Source: Clostridiales bacterium (GTDB lineage: Bacteria > Acidobacteriota > Aminicenantia > Aminicenantales > UBA8522). From it: 64,000 nt of DNA. The stretch spans positions 156,973 through 220,972 of the forward strand of contig JARYMI010000003.1 in the NCBI GenBank assembly GCA_029907205.1, read 5' to 3'. The notes beneath the pieces were generated by a model. It was not told where the DNA came from, made no database searches, and worked only from the letters and a program-made list of their open reading frames with translations. Every line of letters begins with the position of its first letter. The stretch's first letter is position 1. Shown here piece after piece: positions 29,133 to 39,139 of the stretch. A program made the translations under genes and the position numbers.

Positions 29133-32100
29133 ATGGAACTAATATTAAGCCGTCCAAGGTTCGCAGCCGAAGAGGCCTGTGCCATCATCGCCGCATCCTA
29201 CGGCCGCACGGGCAGCGCTGTTGAACTTCCAAGTGAGCGTGATCAAAACTTTCGCTTCAGCGAAGCTGGCTCTGGCAGGGAGTTCATCCTCAAGATTTCA
29301 AGCTCTGCCGAGACAAGGGAGATTCTTGAATTCCAGACGAGCGCCATCGAACACCTCAAGCGAGAAGCTCCGGAAATTGCCTGGCCCTCGATCGAGAAAA
29401 GCATGGCGGGCGAGACGATTATCACCGTCAACAGCCCCAGCGGCTCGTGCCACTTCGTCCGCCTGCTGAGCTATCTCCCCGGCCGTTTCTTTGCCGGGGT
29501 CAAGCCGCACAAACCTGAGCTTCTCGAAAGCCTTGGTGCTTTCCTCGGTCGAATGGACAAGGCCCTGCTTTCCTTCAAACACGCGGCCATGGAGAGAGAA
29601 TTGAAGTGGGACTTAAAAAAAGGCGCGGTCACAATCGCCAGGCTTCTTCCTCACGTCGAGGGAAAAACTGAGCGAGAGCTCATCCAGCACTTTTTGCGGC
29701 TCTTCGAAGAGCAAGCCGTTCCCCTTCTGGCTGAACTCAGGATGAGCGTCGTCCACAACGACGCCAACGATTATAACGTTCTCGTTGGGCATGCTTCGCC
29801 TGTCGTGGAAGATCGTTTTATCAAAGTCATCGGGATCATCGATTTCGGCGACATGCTGTACAGCTTCACGGTCGGTGAGCTGGCTGTCGGCGCCGCGTAT
29901 GCGATGATGGGGAAGAAAGACCCGCTGGCCGCAGCGGCCGCCATTGTCTCTGCCTATCACCGTGTTCTTCCTCTATCGGATACAGAGATTCAGGTCCTCT
30001 ATCATCTTGTTGCCATGCGGCTCTGTTTGAGCGTGACCATATCAGCCGAACAGAAAAAGCAGGAGAAAGAGAGCGAATACCTGACAATAAGCGAGAAGCC
30101 TGCCTGGGCCCTGCTCCGCCAGTGGCGGGAGGTCAACCCGAGGCTGGCTTATTACGTATTCCGCCAGGCGTGCGGGCTCGCCCCCTGTGCAAAGTCGGAG
30201 AAAGTTGTCTTCTGGCTAAAGTCTCATCAGGAAGACGTGGGCCCCGTGATTGAAGCGGATTTTAGGAAAAATCCTCTTCTGTTTTTTGACCTGAGCGTGG
30301 GGAGCCGCGAGCTCGGCGCGTGCGATAATCCAGATAACATGAAGGACCTCAGAGTCTGGATGTCTCGCCGGATCTCTGCCGCCGGGGTTGAGGTGGGAGT
30401 CGGACGCTACGGAGAGGTTCGGCATTTGTACACGAGCGATATTTTTAGAATTCCGGGAAATGACACTCCTGAATGGCGGACTGTCCATCTTGGCACTGAC
30501 CTTTTTATTGAGGAAGGCTCATCTGTTCATACGCCGCTGGACGGGACTGTTTATAGCCTCCAGAACAATAAGGGCCATCTTGATTATGGCCCGACTGTTA
30601 TCCTTGAGCACAGGATTTCAGAAGGGCTGAACTTCTATACTCTTTATGGCCATCTCACCCAAGACTCCCTTGTCGGCCTGACCGAAGGAGAGAGAATAAA
30701 AAAGGGCCAGAAAATTGGTGCCGTCGGCCGCTTTGAGGAAAACGGCGGCTGGCCGCCCCATCTCCACTTCCAGATCATAACTGACCTTCTCGGCAGACGG
30801 GGAGATTTTCCTGGAGTCGCTCCGCCAAGTCAGAAGGACCTCTGGCTAAGCCTCTGTCCTGATCCAAACTACATCCTGAAGATACCCGAAGAAAAAAAAC
30901 CGTCATTCGCCATGGAAAGGGGAAGAGATGAGATTATTCGGTTGCGCCGGACATATCTGGGTCCAACCCTCAGCATCTCTTACAGGAAGCCGCTCAAGAT
31001 CGTGCGGGGATTCGGGCAACGTCTGTACGATGAGAATGGCCAAGCCTACCTTGACGCCGTAAACAATGTGCCGCACGTCGGCCACTGCCATCCGGCTGTG
31101 GTCCGGGCTGCCCGCGAGCAGATGGCCATTCTCAACACCAACACCCGCTACCTCCATGATTATCTGGTTGAATACGCCCTCAGGCTCGCTGAGACCCTGC
31201 CCGACCCTCTCCGCATTTTCTATTTTGTCTCGAGCGGCAGCGAGGCCAATGACCTGGCTCTCCGGCTGGCCAGGACGAAGACAGGGCGCGCGGATATCAT
31301 CGTCATCAACGGCGCCTATCACGGCAACCTGAGCTCGCTCATCGAAATCAGCCCTTATAAGTTTGACGGCCCGGGCGGCCGGGGCGCGCCTCCACACGTC
31401 CACAAAGTGCTGACTCCAGACGGCTACAGGGGACCTCACAAATACGAAAACCCGGCGGCAGGCTCGCTCTATGCCCTCGCTGTGAAGCAGGCTATCGAAA
31501 CGATAGAGGAAAAGGGGAGGGGAGTTGCGGCTTTTATCTGCGAATCGCTCATGGGCTGTGCCGGACAGATCGTCTATCCCGACGGCTTCCTCCGTGAGGC
31601 CTTTGCCCATATCCGCAAAGCCGGCGGCGTCTGTATCGCCGACGAGGTTCAAGTCGGCCTTGGCCGGGTCGGCACTCATTTCTGGGGCTTCGAGACTCAG
31701 GGAGTCGTTCCGGACATTGTGACAATGGGAAAACCTATGGGCAATGGCCATCCGCTTGCAGCCGTCGTGACGACGCCTGACGTCGCGGCTTCCTTTGACA
31801 CAGGCATGGAATACTTTAGCTCGTTTGGCGGAAACCCGGTTTCCTGCGCGGTTGGCCTGGCGGTCCTCGATGTCATTCGACAAGAGAAACTCCAGGAGAA
31901 TGCCCGTAAAGTCGGAGCTTACTTCAAATCACGCTTGGAGGAGACCAAGAAAATATCGCCGCTTGTCGGCGATGTCAGGGGATTAGGCCTGTTTCTTGGA
32001 ATTGAGCTCGTTTTGGACAGAGCCACGCTGGCTCCGGCCACGGCCGAAGCTTCTTATGTCGCCGAGAGGATGAAAGACAAGGGCGTGCTCGTCAGCACGG

Positions 32101-32234
32101 ATGGTCCCTACAAAAACGTATTGAAAATCAAACCGCCGCTCGTCTTTACTCAGGCCGACGCCGATCTTTATGTCGAGACGCTGGCTGAGGTGCTTGCTGA
32201 GAGCGCTCTTGAAAGAAAAGATGCTGGCTGTTGA
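29133..32234 (+). CDS. Three-domain fusion: APH/HYKK-type kinase, M23 metallopeptidase fold, class III aminotransferase (PHYKPL/ETNPPL-type)
   Basis: [16 protein letters not shown] start; [13 protein letters not shown] and IDFGD (kinase); HLGTDLF...PHLHFQ (M23); [10 protein letters not shown]...[17 protein letters not shown]...[23 protein letters not shown] (aminotransferase). Confidence 0.88.
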   Translation: MELILSRPRFAAEEACAIIAASYGRTGSAVELPSERDQNFRFSEAGSGREFILKISSSAETREILEFQTSAIEHLKREAPEIAWPSIEKSMAGETIITVNSPSGSCHFVRLLSYLPGRFFAGVKPHKPELLESLGAFLGRMDKALLSFKHAAMERELKWDLKKGAVTIARLLPHVEGKTERELIQHFLRLFEEQAVPLLAELRMSVVHNDANDYNVLVGHASPVVEDRFIKVIGIIDFGDMLYSFTVGELAVGAAYAMMGKKDPLAAAAAIVSAYHRVLPLSDTEIQVLYHLVAMRLCLSVTISAEQKKQEKESEYLTISEKPAWALLRQWREVNPRLAYYVFRQACGLAPCAKSEKVVFWLKSHQEDVGPVIEADFRKNPLLFFDLSVGSRELGACDNPDNMKDLRVWMSRRISAAGVEVGVGRYGEVRHLYTSDIFRIPGNDTPEWRTVHLGTDLFIEEGSSVHTPLDGTVYSLQNNKGHLDYGPTVILEHRISEGLNFYTLYGHLTQDSLVGLTEGERIKKGQKIGAVGRFEENGGWPPHLHFQIITDLLGRRGDFPGVAPPSQKDLWLSLCPDPNYILKIPEEKKPSFAMERGRDEIIRLRRTYLGPTLSISYRKPLKIVRGFGQRLYDENGQAYLDAVNNVPHVGHCHPAVVRAAREQMAILNTNTRYLHDYLVEYALRLAETLPDPLRIFYFVSSGSEANDLALRLARTKTGRADIIVINGAYHGNLSSLIEISPYKFDGPGGRGAPPHVHKVLTPDGYRGPHKYENPAAGSLYALAVKQAIETIEEKGRGVAAFICESLMGCAGQIVYPDGFLREAFAHIRKAGGVCIADEVQVGLGRVGTHFWGFETQGVVPDIVTMGKPMGNGHPLAAVVTTPDVAASFDTGMEYFSSFGGNPVSCAVGLAVLDVIRQEKLQENARKVGAYFKSRLEETKKISPLVGDVRGLGLFLGIELVLDRATLAPATAEASYVAERMKDKGVLVSTDGPYKNVLKIKPPLVFTQADADLYVETLAEVLAESALERKDAGC

Positions 32235-32259
32235 ATTATTCGCAGGAAAAAAATAATAT
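32231..32259 (+). promoter_or_regulatory. Promoter TTGAAT-N17-TAATAT for amidohydrolase gene
   Basis: -35 32231-32236, -10 32254-32259. Confidence 0.6.
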
Positions 32260-32328
32260 AGTCCGGAAGCGGTGAGGGATGTTTTTTCGCTTGTTTTTTA
32301 TTCTTTTGACATGAAGGAGGGTATCGGC

Positions 32329-34095
32329 ATGCGTCCTAAGATTTTCCCCAGACTCCTTATTTTCACCTTGATAGCAGTCCTTGTCTGCGGCTTTTCTGGC
32401 TGCGCCAGGAAAGAAGAGCCGGCTGATCTTGTCCTCTCAAACGGTCAGATCGTGACCATGGATGAGAGTATTCCCCGGGCTGAAGCCCTGGCTGTCCGTG
32501 GCGACCGGATCGTCGCTGTCGGAGACCAGAAAAAAATTAAGCGCTTTATCGGCGAATCAACAAAGGTCATCGACCTCGACGGCAAGCTGGCCATACCGGG
32601 ATTCATCGATAGTCACGGCCACTACATAAGCCTTGGTCAATCCAAAATGGCGTTGGACCTGACAAAAACGAATAACTGGGACGAGATCGTGGCCATGGTC
32701 AAAGCGGCTGCAGAGAAGGCTGAGCCAGGAGAATGGATTCTTGGCCGCGGCTGGCATCAAGAAAAATGGGACAAGATGCCTGAACCCCAGGTTGACGGCC
32801 TGCCTTTCCACACGAACCTCAGCCAGGCAAGCCCAAACAATCCTGTCCTCCTTACCCACGCAAGCGGCCATTCCTGCTTGGCCAACGCCAAAGCCATGGA
32901 GCTTGCCGGAATCAGCAAAAAAACTGCTGACCCGCCCGGAGGACAGGTTGTCAGGGACGATAAAGGCACCCCCATCGGAGCTTTCCGGGAAACAGCCCAG
33001 GGCCTGTTGAGGAGAGCCCTCAATAACTATCGCGCTGGCCTTAGCGCCGAACAAATCATGAGCGAACAGAGGCGCGCGATCACCCTTGCCGCCAAGGAAT
33101 GTCTGGCTAAAGGCGTCACAAGTTTTTATGATGCTGGGTCCTCTTTTGAGACAATCGACCTTTTCAGAGAGTTGGCAGAGCAGGCGAAGCTGGGAGTTCG
33201 GCTCTGGGTGATGATCAGCGAAGGAAACGAGAACCTTGCCGAGTCTTTGACGAGGTATAAGATCATCGGCGCAGGCCAGAATCACTTGACTGTGAGGGCG
33301 ATCAAGCGCCTGATTGACGGCGCTCTGGGCGCTCATGGAGCATGGCTTCTGGCTCCTTATGATGACCTTCCGAGCTCTGTCGGCCTCAACACAACGCCGA
33401 TAGAGGCCATGAAAGAGACAGCCCGCTTGGCCATCGAGAATGACTTCCAGCTTTGCACTCACGCGATCGGCGATCGGGCCAACCGGGAAACGCTCAATAT
33501 CTATGAGGAAGCTTTCCGGTCTCATCCCGATAAAAAAGACGTTCGCTGGCGGATCGAGCATGCCCAGCATCTCCATCCTGACGATATTCCCCGGTTTGGT
33601 TCTCTCGGCGTCATCGCCGCCATGCAGGGAATCCACTGCAGCTCTGATGGCCCCTGGGTTATAAAGAGGCTCGGGGAAAAACGGGCACAGGAAGGAGCCT
33701 ACGTCTGGAGAGAACTCATGAAAACAGGGGCCGTGATCTCAAACGGAACGGATACGCCGGTCGAGGACGTCGATCCCATCGCTTGTTTCCACGCTTCAGT
33801 GACGCGCCAGATGAAGGATGGAAGCGCCTTTTTTCCCGCACAGAGGATGACGAGGGAAGAAGCCCTTCGGTCCTATACCCTGAACGCTGCCTACTCTGGC
33901 TTTCAGGAAAACATCCTTGGGTCTCTGAGCGCGGGGAAGCTGGCTGATATCACTGTTTTGTCGAAGAATATCCTGACAGTGCCGGATGAGGAGATTTTGA
34001 GCGCTGCTGTCGTCTATACGATCATCGGAGGAAGCGTACGGTATCAGAATATCGGCGGACGGCAGGAATATCTGTTCTCGTTCCTGGAAAACTAG
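32329..34095 (+). CDS. Lipoprotein amidohydrolase (YtcJ-like)
   Basis: MRPKIFPRLLIFTLIAVLVCGFSGC lipobox; LAIPGFIDSHGHYISLG; THAIGDRANRETL; SNGTDTPVEDVDP. Confidence 0.9.
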   Translation: MRPKIFPRLLIFTLIAVLVCGFSGCARKEEPADLVLSNGQIVTMDESIPRAEALAVRGDRIVAVGDQKKIKRFIGESTKVIDLDGKLAIPGFIDSHGHYISLGQSKMALDLTKTNNWDEIVAMVKAAAEKAEPGEWILGRGWHQEKWDKMPEPQVDGLPFHTNLSQASPNNPVLLTHASGHSCLANAKAMELAGISKKTADPPGGQVVRDDKGTPIGAFRETAQGLLRRALNNYRAGLSAEQIMSEQRRAITLAAKECLAKGVTSFYDAGSSFETIDLFRELAEQAKLGVRLWVMISEGNENLAESLTRYKIIGAGQNHLTVRAIKRLIDGALGAHGAWLLAPYDDLPSSVGLNTTPIEAMKETARLAIENDFQLCTHAIGDRANRETLNIYEEAFRSHPDKKDVRWRIEHAQHLHPDDIPRFGSLGVIAAMQGIHCSSDGPWVIKRLGEKRAQEGAYVWRELMKTGAVISNGTDTPVEDVDPIACFHASVTRQMKDGSAFFPAQRMTREEALRSYTLNAAYSGFQENILGSLSAGKLADITVLSKNILTVPDEEILSAAVVYTIIGGSVRYQNIGGRQEYLFSFLEN

Positions 34096-34115
34096 GAGGA
34101 GAGGAGGCAAAGAGG

Positions 34116-35531
34116 ATGGGTGGGTTCTTCGGCGTCGTCTCCAAGCAGGATTGCATTCACGACATTTTTTACGGGACGGACTACCACTCTCACCTGGGAA
34201 CGAAAAGAGGCGGGATAGCTGTGTTCAAGCCGGAGGGGTTCGAGCGGGTCATTCACAGCATCGAGAACGACCAGTTCAGGTCCAAGTTCGACTCGGACAT
34301 CGAATCCCTCCATGCCCGGAGCGGCATCGGTGTGATAAGCGATTATGACGACCAGCCGCTTCTCATCCGGTCGCATCTCGGCAACTACGCCATAGTCACA
34401 GTGGGAGCGGTCAAGAATGCCGAGGAGCTGGCGCGGCGGGCTTTCCAGACCCGCAGGCTGCACTTTTCCGAGATGAGCGGGGGTGAGATCAACCCGACTG
34501 AGCTCGTGGCCACGCTGATCAACGAAGAGGAGTCATTCGGGGCCGGCATCGCGAGGGCGCAGGATGAAATCCAGGGGTCCTGTTCGCTGCTTTTGCTCAC
34601 CGAAAAGGGAATTTATGTAGCAAGAGATAAGTTGGGGCGGACGCCGGTCGTTATCGGCCGCAGGAACGACAGCATCGCCGTCGCCTTGGAAACATGCGCG
34701 TTTCCCAACCTCAGTTTTGCGGTGGAGAAATACCTGGGTCCTGGAGAAATCGTCTTTCTTACGGCCGACGGCTTTGAGCGGCGTAAGCCGCCTGAAGAAA
34801 AAATGCAAATCTGCGGTTTTCTCTGGGTTTACTACGGCTACCCGGCTTCAAGTTATGAGGGCATAAATGTTGAATGGGTCAGGAACCGTTGCGGGGCGTT
34901 TCTCGCCCGACGGAACCCGATTGATATCGATTTCGTGGCCGGCCTTCCGGATTCTGGCATCGGCCACGGCCTGGGCTACGCCGCAGAGGCCGGCGTGCCG
35001 TTCAAGAGGCCTTTTGTCAAGTACTCGCCAACCTGGGCCAGGAGCTTCATGCCGCAGAATCAGGCCGTGCGAGATCTTATCGCCAAGATGAAACTCATTC
35101 CCATCCGCGAGCTCATCGAAGGCAAGAAGTTTCTCTTCTGCGAAGATTCGATCGTCCGTGGCACGCAGCTCAAGGAAACCATTCGGAGGCTGTACGAGGC
35201 TGGCGCCCTTGAAGTCCACATGCGGCCGGCTTGCCCGCCGCTTGTCTATGGCTGCAAGTTCCTCAATTTTTCTACCTCCAAATCAGAATGGGACCTGGCT
35301 GCCCGAAGGGCCATCCGAGAGCTTGAAGGAGAGACGGTCGCCGATCTTTCAGCATATACTCGTCCCGGAACGCCCGCGTATCAGGCCATGGAAGAGAGAA
35401 TCCGCAGCCGGCTCAATTTGACCACTCTCAAGTACCAGTTGCTTGAGGATTTAATCGCGGCCATCGGACTGCCCAAGGGAAAGATCTGCACGTATTGTTG
35501 GGATGGCGTGGATAAGCCGCCGCCCGGCTAA
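34116..35531 (+). CDS. Amidophosphoribosyltransferase (PurF) paralog lacking N-terminal Cys
   Basis: MGGFFGVVSKQDC...YHSHLGTKRGG; PRPP loop FLFCEDSIVRGTQLKE; C-terminal CTYC. Confidence 0.88.
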   Translation: MGGFFGVVSKQDCIHDIFYGTDYHSHLGTKRGGIAVFKPEGFERVIHSIENDQFRSKFDSDIESLHARSGIGVISDYDDQPLLIRSHLGNYAIVTVGAVKNAEELARRAFQTRRLHFSEMSGGEINPTELVATLINEEESFGAGIARAQDEIQGSCSLLLLTEKGIYVARDKLGRTPVVIGRRNDSIAVALETCAFPNLSFAVEKYLGPGEIVFLTADGFERRKPPEEKMQICGFLWVYYGYPASSYEGINVEWVRNRCGAFLARRNPIDIDFVAGLPDSGIGHGLGYAAEAGVPFKRPFVKYSPTWARSFMPQNQAVRDLIAKMKLIPIRELIEGKKFLFCEDSIVRGTQLKETIRRLYEAGALEVHMRPACPPLVYGCKFLNFSTSKSEWDLAARRAIRELEGETVADLSAYTRPGTPAYQAMEERIRSRLNLTTLKYQLLEDLIAAIGLPKGKICTYCWDGVDKPPPG

Positions 35532-35572
35532 AGATTGTCCGAAAGTGAATTGTGAGCTTGAGGAGGGAAGCC

Positions 35573-36769
35573 ATGCCCGTTTTCAGCATATCCAGAATTT
35601 CGACCTACGACGCCTGCCCTCTCCAGTACAAGTTCGCTTATATCGATTGCCTCAAGGTCGAAGCTGAGGACACTGTCGAGACTTTTCTCGGCCGAATTGT
35701 CCATGAGGCGCTCGAAAAACTTTACCGCGATAAGATGCACGAAAAGCTCCTCTCGGCCGATGAGTTGCTCGATTTTTTCCGACGAACCTGGGAGAAGAAA
35801 TGGCAGGATTCCATTATCATCGTAAGAAACGAATACACGGCTGAGAACTACAAAAAAATGGGCGAACGCTATCTCGCGGATTACTACAACAGACATAAGC
35901 CTTTTGAGCGAGGCAGAGTCCTCGGGCTGGAGACCAAGGATCAGCTGCCGCTTGATGAGCCGGGACAGTATTTTTTCCACATCCGCATCGACAGGCTCAT
36001 CGACATGGGTGATGGTCTTTACGAAGTCCATGATTACAAGACGAGCAGCCAGATCCCCAAGGAACAAGAGCTTGAGACCGACGAGCAGCTGGCCATGTAC
36101 GCCCTCTGGGTCAAAAGGCGGTTCAAGGATTTTAAGAAGGCGCGGCTGGTCTGGCACTATTTGGCCTTTGACAAGGAAATGGACTCCTTCAGAACGCCAG
36201 ACCAATTGGAAGGGCTCCGAGAAGAGATCCTGGTCCGGATCAAGGAGATAGAGGCGGCCAGGGAATTTCCGCCCGTCGTTTCACATCTCTGTGACTGGTG
36301 CCTTTATAAGTCCGTTTGCCCGATGTGGCGACATGGCGTTGAGCTCGAAGCGATGCCAGAGAATGAGTACCTCAACGACCCCGGGGTTAAGCTCGTGGAC
36401 GAATACGCGAAGCTTAAGAGCAAATACGATGACTTTAGGAGCGAGTCCGAAGAGAAGCTCGAAAAGATCAAGCAGGCTTTGATCGCTTTTTGCGAGCGAG
36501 AAGGCGTTTCCGTGGTTTTCGGCAGTGAGAACAAAGTCACTGTCAAGGAACAGGAATCCCTCCGTTTTCCAGCCAAAAACACAGACGAGAGGAAAAAGCT
36601 GGTTGATATTCTCAAGCAGGTCGGAAAGTGGGAAGACGTGGCTGAACTTGACGTCTTCGCCTTGAGCAGGGCTCTGAAAAACCGAGAATGGGACGAAGCT
36701 CTCCTGGAAGGCCTGAAGGGTTTCGGCGTCGTCGAAAAAAGCTATCGGCTGACCCTGTCCAGAAAGTAA
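35573..36769 (+). CDS. PD-(D/E)XK nuclease family protein (RecB/AddB-like nuclease domain)
   Basis: SISRISTYDACPLQYKFAYID; LGRIVHEALEKLY; YEVHDYKTSS; CDWCLYKSVCP cysteine cluster. Confidence 0.85.
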   Translation: MPVFSISRISTYDACPLQYKFAYIDCLKVEAEDTVETFLGRIVHEALEKLYRDKMHEKLLSADELLDFFRRTWEKKWQDSIIIVRNEYTAENYKKMGERYLADYYNRHKPFERGRVLGLETKDQLPLDEPGQYFFHIRIDRLIDMGDGLYEVHDYKTSSQIPKEQELETDEQLAMYALWVKRRFKDFKKARLVWHYLAFDKEMDSFRTPDQLEGLREEILVRIKEIEAAREFPPVVSHLCDWCLYKSVCPMWRHGVELEAMPENEYLNDPGVKLVDEYAKLKSKYDDFRSESEEKLEKIKQALIAFCEREGVSVVFGSENKVTVKEQESLRFPAKNTDERKKLVDILKQVGKWEDVAELDVFALSRALKNREWDEALLEGLKGFGVVEKSYRLTLSRK

Positions 36770-36778
36770 AAGTGCTTT

Positions 36779-38224
36779 TCAGGCAAAGGACTTGAGTTTA
36801 GCGTTAAGAATGGGATGCTGGAGCTTGCGCAAGGCGTTTGATTCAATCTGACGAATTCTCTCACGAGTGACGCAAAGCTGTTGACCGACTTCTTCCAGAG
36901 TTCGGCCCCCGCTTTCGTTAAGGCCAAACCTCAACTTGATCACCTCAGCCTCTCTGTCTGTGAGGTTCTTGAGAGCCTCGTCGATCTGCTCCTTGAGGCT
37001 GGAATGGATGATCGTATCGGGGGGCGAAGGGATGGTCTTGTCTTCGATGAAATCTCCGAGTAAACTCTCGCTGTTTTCGCCGACGGGGAGCTCGATCGAC
37101 ACTGTCTCCTGGGTGTTCTGGACGATCTCATCAATTTTTGCCGGAGAAAGACCTGTCCGGCGAGCCAACTCCGCGGAAGTCGGCTCGCGGCCTTTCTCCC
37201 GGACGAACTTCTGAGTGGCTCTGGCCAGCTTCTGAAGGGTTTCGGTCATATGAACAGGAAGGCGGATGGTCCGGGATTGGTCGGCGATGGCCCTCGTGAT
37301 GGCCTGACGGATCCACCAGGTGGCGTAGGTCGAGAATTTATGGCCAAGACGGTGGTTGAATTTCTCGACTGCCCGCATCAGGCCGATATTTCCCTCCTGG
37401 ATTATGTCAAGAAAGTGAAGACCCCGGTTCTGATATCTTTTCGCGATAGAAACAACCAGCCTCAGGTTAGCCGCCACCAGCTCTTTTTTCGCCTGCTCTT
37501 TTATCCTTTTGCCTTCGGTTATCATCCTGGCCGCCCTGGAGTGAGCCAGGGAGAGTCTCTTTTTTGTGCGGCATTTTTCTTTGTCTGGCCGATTGAGCGT
37601 TCGTTCGGCCATGACTTCTACGGCCTCGGGCCGGAGGTTGAGTTTTTCTATCTGCTTGATCAAGCCGATGACCTGCCTGGCCCGGCGTACCCACCCTTTT
37701 TTCCTGGCCTGACCCGCCTTCAGGCAACCGGCCTTTCGGATAATCTTTTTGAGCTCGGCCCTGATTTCGCCAAGTCTTTTATTGACTCTTTCTTCTCCCG
37801 CCTCTTGACCCGAAAACTCGAGAAGGTCTTTCAAGCGCAGCGTGTTCTCTCTGCTCTTTTTTTCCAAAGCTTTCAGTTCATCAAGAAAAAAGGGGTCGGC
37901 GAGGAGCCCCTTGAGCATGAGCCTGTTTCCCCTTTCGACGCGCTTGGCCAGACAGATTTCTCCTTCCCTTGTCAGGAGCATGACCTGGCCCATATCCCGG
38001 AGATAAGCGGCAACAAGGTCGCGATCATGGCCGGAGCTCTCGGAAGAGAAAAGAGACTCCTGGTTGTCTGTCTCGGTTTCTCCCGGAGCCTCCGGCAAGA
38101 AACAACCGCGCTCCTCCCATTCTGCCGGGAGGCTGGCGACAAAGCTTGGAACCGGCGCGTCGTCAGCACCGCTAAGGGAAAGCCACGGTCGTCGTTTCAT
38201 TTTCGTATCTCTCTCTTTAGACAT
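36779..38224 (-). CDS. RNA polymerase sigma factor, RpoD/sigma70 family
   Basis: 481 aa; region 1.2 [13 protein letters not shown]; 2.3/2.4 [30 protein letters not shown]; 4.2 [17 protein letters not shown]. Confidence 0.93.
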   Translation of the reverse strand: MSKERDTKMKRRPWLSLSGADDAPVPSFVASLPAEWEERGCFLPEAPGETETDNQESLFSSESSGHDRDLVAAYLRDMGQVMLLTREGEICLAKRVERGNRLMLKGLLADPFFLDELKALEKKSRENTLRLKDLLEFSGQEAGEERVNKRLGEIRAELKKIIRKAGCLKAGQARKKGWVRRARQVIGLIKQIEKLNLRPEAVEVMAERTLNRPDKEKCRTKKRLSLAHSRAARMITEGKRIKEQAKKELVAANLRLVVSIAKRYQNRGLHFLDIIQEGNIGLMRAVEKFNHRLGHKFSTYATWWIRQAITRAIADQSRTIRLPVHMTETLQKLARATQKFVREKGREPTSAELARRTGLSPAKIDEIVQNTQETVSIELPVGENSESLLGDFIEDKTIPSPPDTIIHSSLKEQIDEALKNLTDREAEVIKLRFGLNESGGRTLEEVGQQLCVTRERIRQIESNALRKLQHPILNAKLKSFA

Positions 38225-38441
38225 CCCGTTACCCTAATTTCTTCCCTATATTCCTAACTTTGTGATAGGCGAATTCGTTGCCGAAACATGTTCAATTGGC
38301 CTTCCCAAACGCGGCTCGAACTCGAAAAAAAGAAGAAGCGCTGGCTGTGAAGGGGAATTAGCAAAAGGAGGGGTTTTGGGATGGCGGGTTTTTGCCCAGC
38401 CAGCAAAGCAATAACCCAAATGAACTATATCATACGGAATC

Positions 38442-38463
38442 TATAAATTCAATAGAATTTATA
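38442..38463. promoter_or_regulatory. Perfect 9-bp inverted repeat TATAAATTC-AATA-GAATTTATA
   Basis: Direct reading; intergenic between the sigma factor and PilZ gene. Confidence 0.5.
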
Positions 38464-38562
38464 AAAATGGTAATAAAACTGCCTGAAACGGCCACTTATG
38501 CGGCAGAAGGTCCGACACAAGGCTTCCTGCAGAAAAGCAAATTTCATTCCAACAAAAATCTA

Positions 38563-38591
38563 TTGATTGTGCGGGCTTTTCCTGGTATATT
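38563..38591 (+). promoter_or_regulatory. Promoter TTGATT-N17-TATATT for PilZ copy 2
   Basis: -35 38563-38568, -10 38586-38591. Confidence 0.6.
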
Positions 38592-38688
38592 CCCTGGCGA
38601 ATTCTGAAAATTGAGGGACCAAAAAAGTGAGACGGAGAGTTCTCCAAAGGGCTGTGCTGTTCGACTAATACCATAGAGAAAACTCGTC

Positions 38689-39066
38689 ATGCGCCGAAAA
38701 AGAGAGGAAACCTGGCTGGCTAAAGAAAGGCGCAAAGAAAGCCGGGTCAAAGAAGAGGATAAGGTCGTTATCGAAATTCTTGAAGATGGCAAGGTGTCTT
38801 CTGAAAAGAGAATTATCAACGCTCTAACCAAGGATATATCCCCCGGCGGCGTCAGGGTTATGACCAATCTCGCCCTTCCCCGGGAAACGCCCGTCAGGAT
38901 TGAGATTGCTCTTGCGAGACGCCGGAAGTTGATCAAGGCCCTTGGTCTGGTCCGCTGGTCTCGGAGCGTCTACGAGGAAGAGTTGTTCGAGATGGGAGTC
39001 GAATTCACCCAAATCAGCACTGAGGATAAGGTCATTCTTCTGGAGCACACGTACAAAAAAAGATAG
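38689..39066 (+). CDS. PilZ-domain protein, copy 2
   Basis: 125 aa; RRKESR and DISPGG motifs; LLEHTYKK tail similar to copy 1. Confidence 0.8.
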   Translation: MRRKREETWLAKERRKESRVKEEDKVVIEILEDGKVSSEKRIINALTKDISPGGVRVMTNLALPRETPVRIEIALARRRKLIKALGLVRWSRSVYEEELFEMGVEFTQISTEDKVILLEHTYKKR

Positions 39067-39139
39067 GCCCAGCCAAGAACACTCTTCAGGCGATAACCAA
39101 AAAATAAATCGGCCGCAAGATTAGAGAGGAGGAGAGGGC

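Noticed and set aside
30903-31883. 326-aa minus-strand ORF opposite the aminotransferase domain
   Set aside because: Shadow ORF of the fusion gene.
32557-33636. 359-aa minus-strand ORF antisense to the amidohydrolase
   Set aside because: Low-complexity composition without motifs; the opposite strand encodes a clear amidohydrolase.
35573-36769. Cas4-like CRISPR adaptation nuclease
   Set aside because: Shares the PD-(D/E)XK plus Cys cluster, but no repeats or cas genes are visible in the window; called only as a RecB/AddB-like nuclease.
36779-38224. Phage or plasmid-borne alternative sigma factor
   Set aside because: Has full region 2-4 of a housekeeping-type sigma and no phage genes nearby.
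37250-38257. 335-aa plus-strand ORF opposite the sigma factor
   Set aside because: Shadow ORF; the sigma factor motifs on the minus strand are unambiguous.
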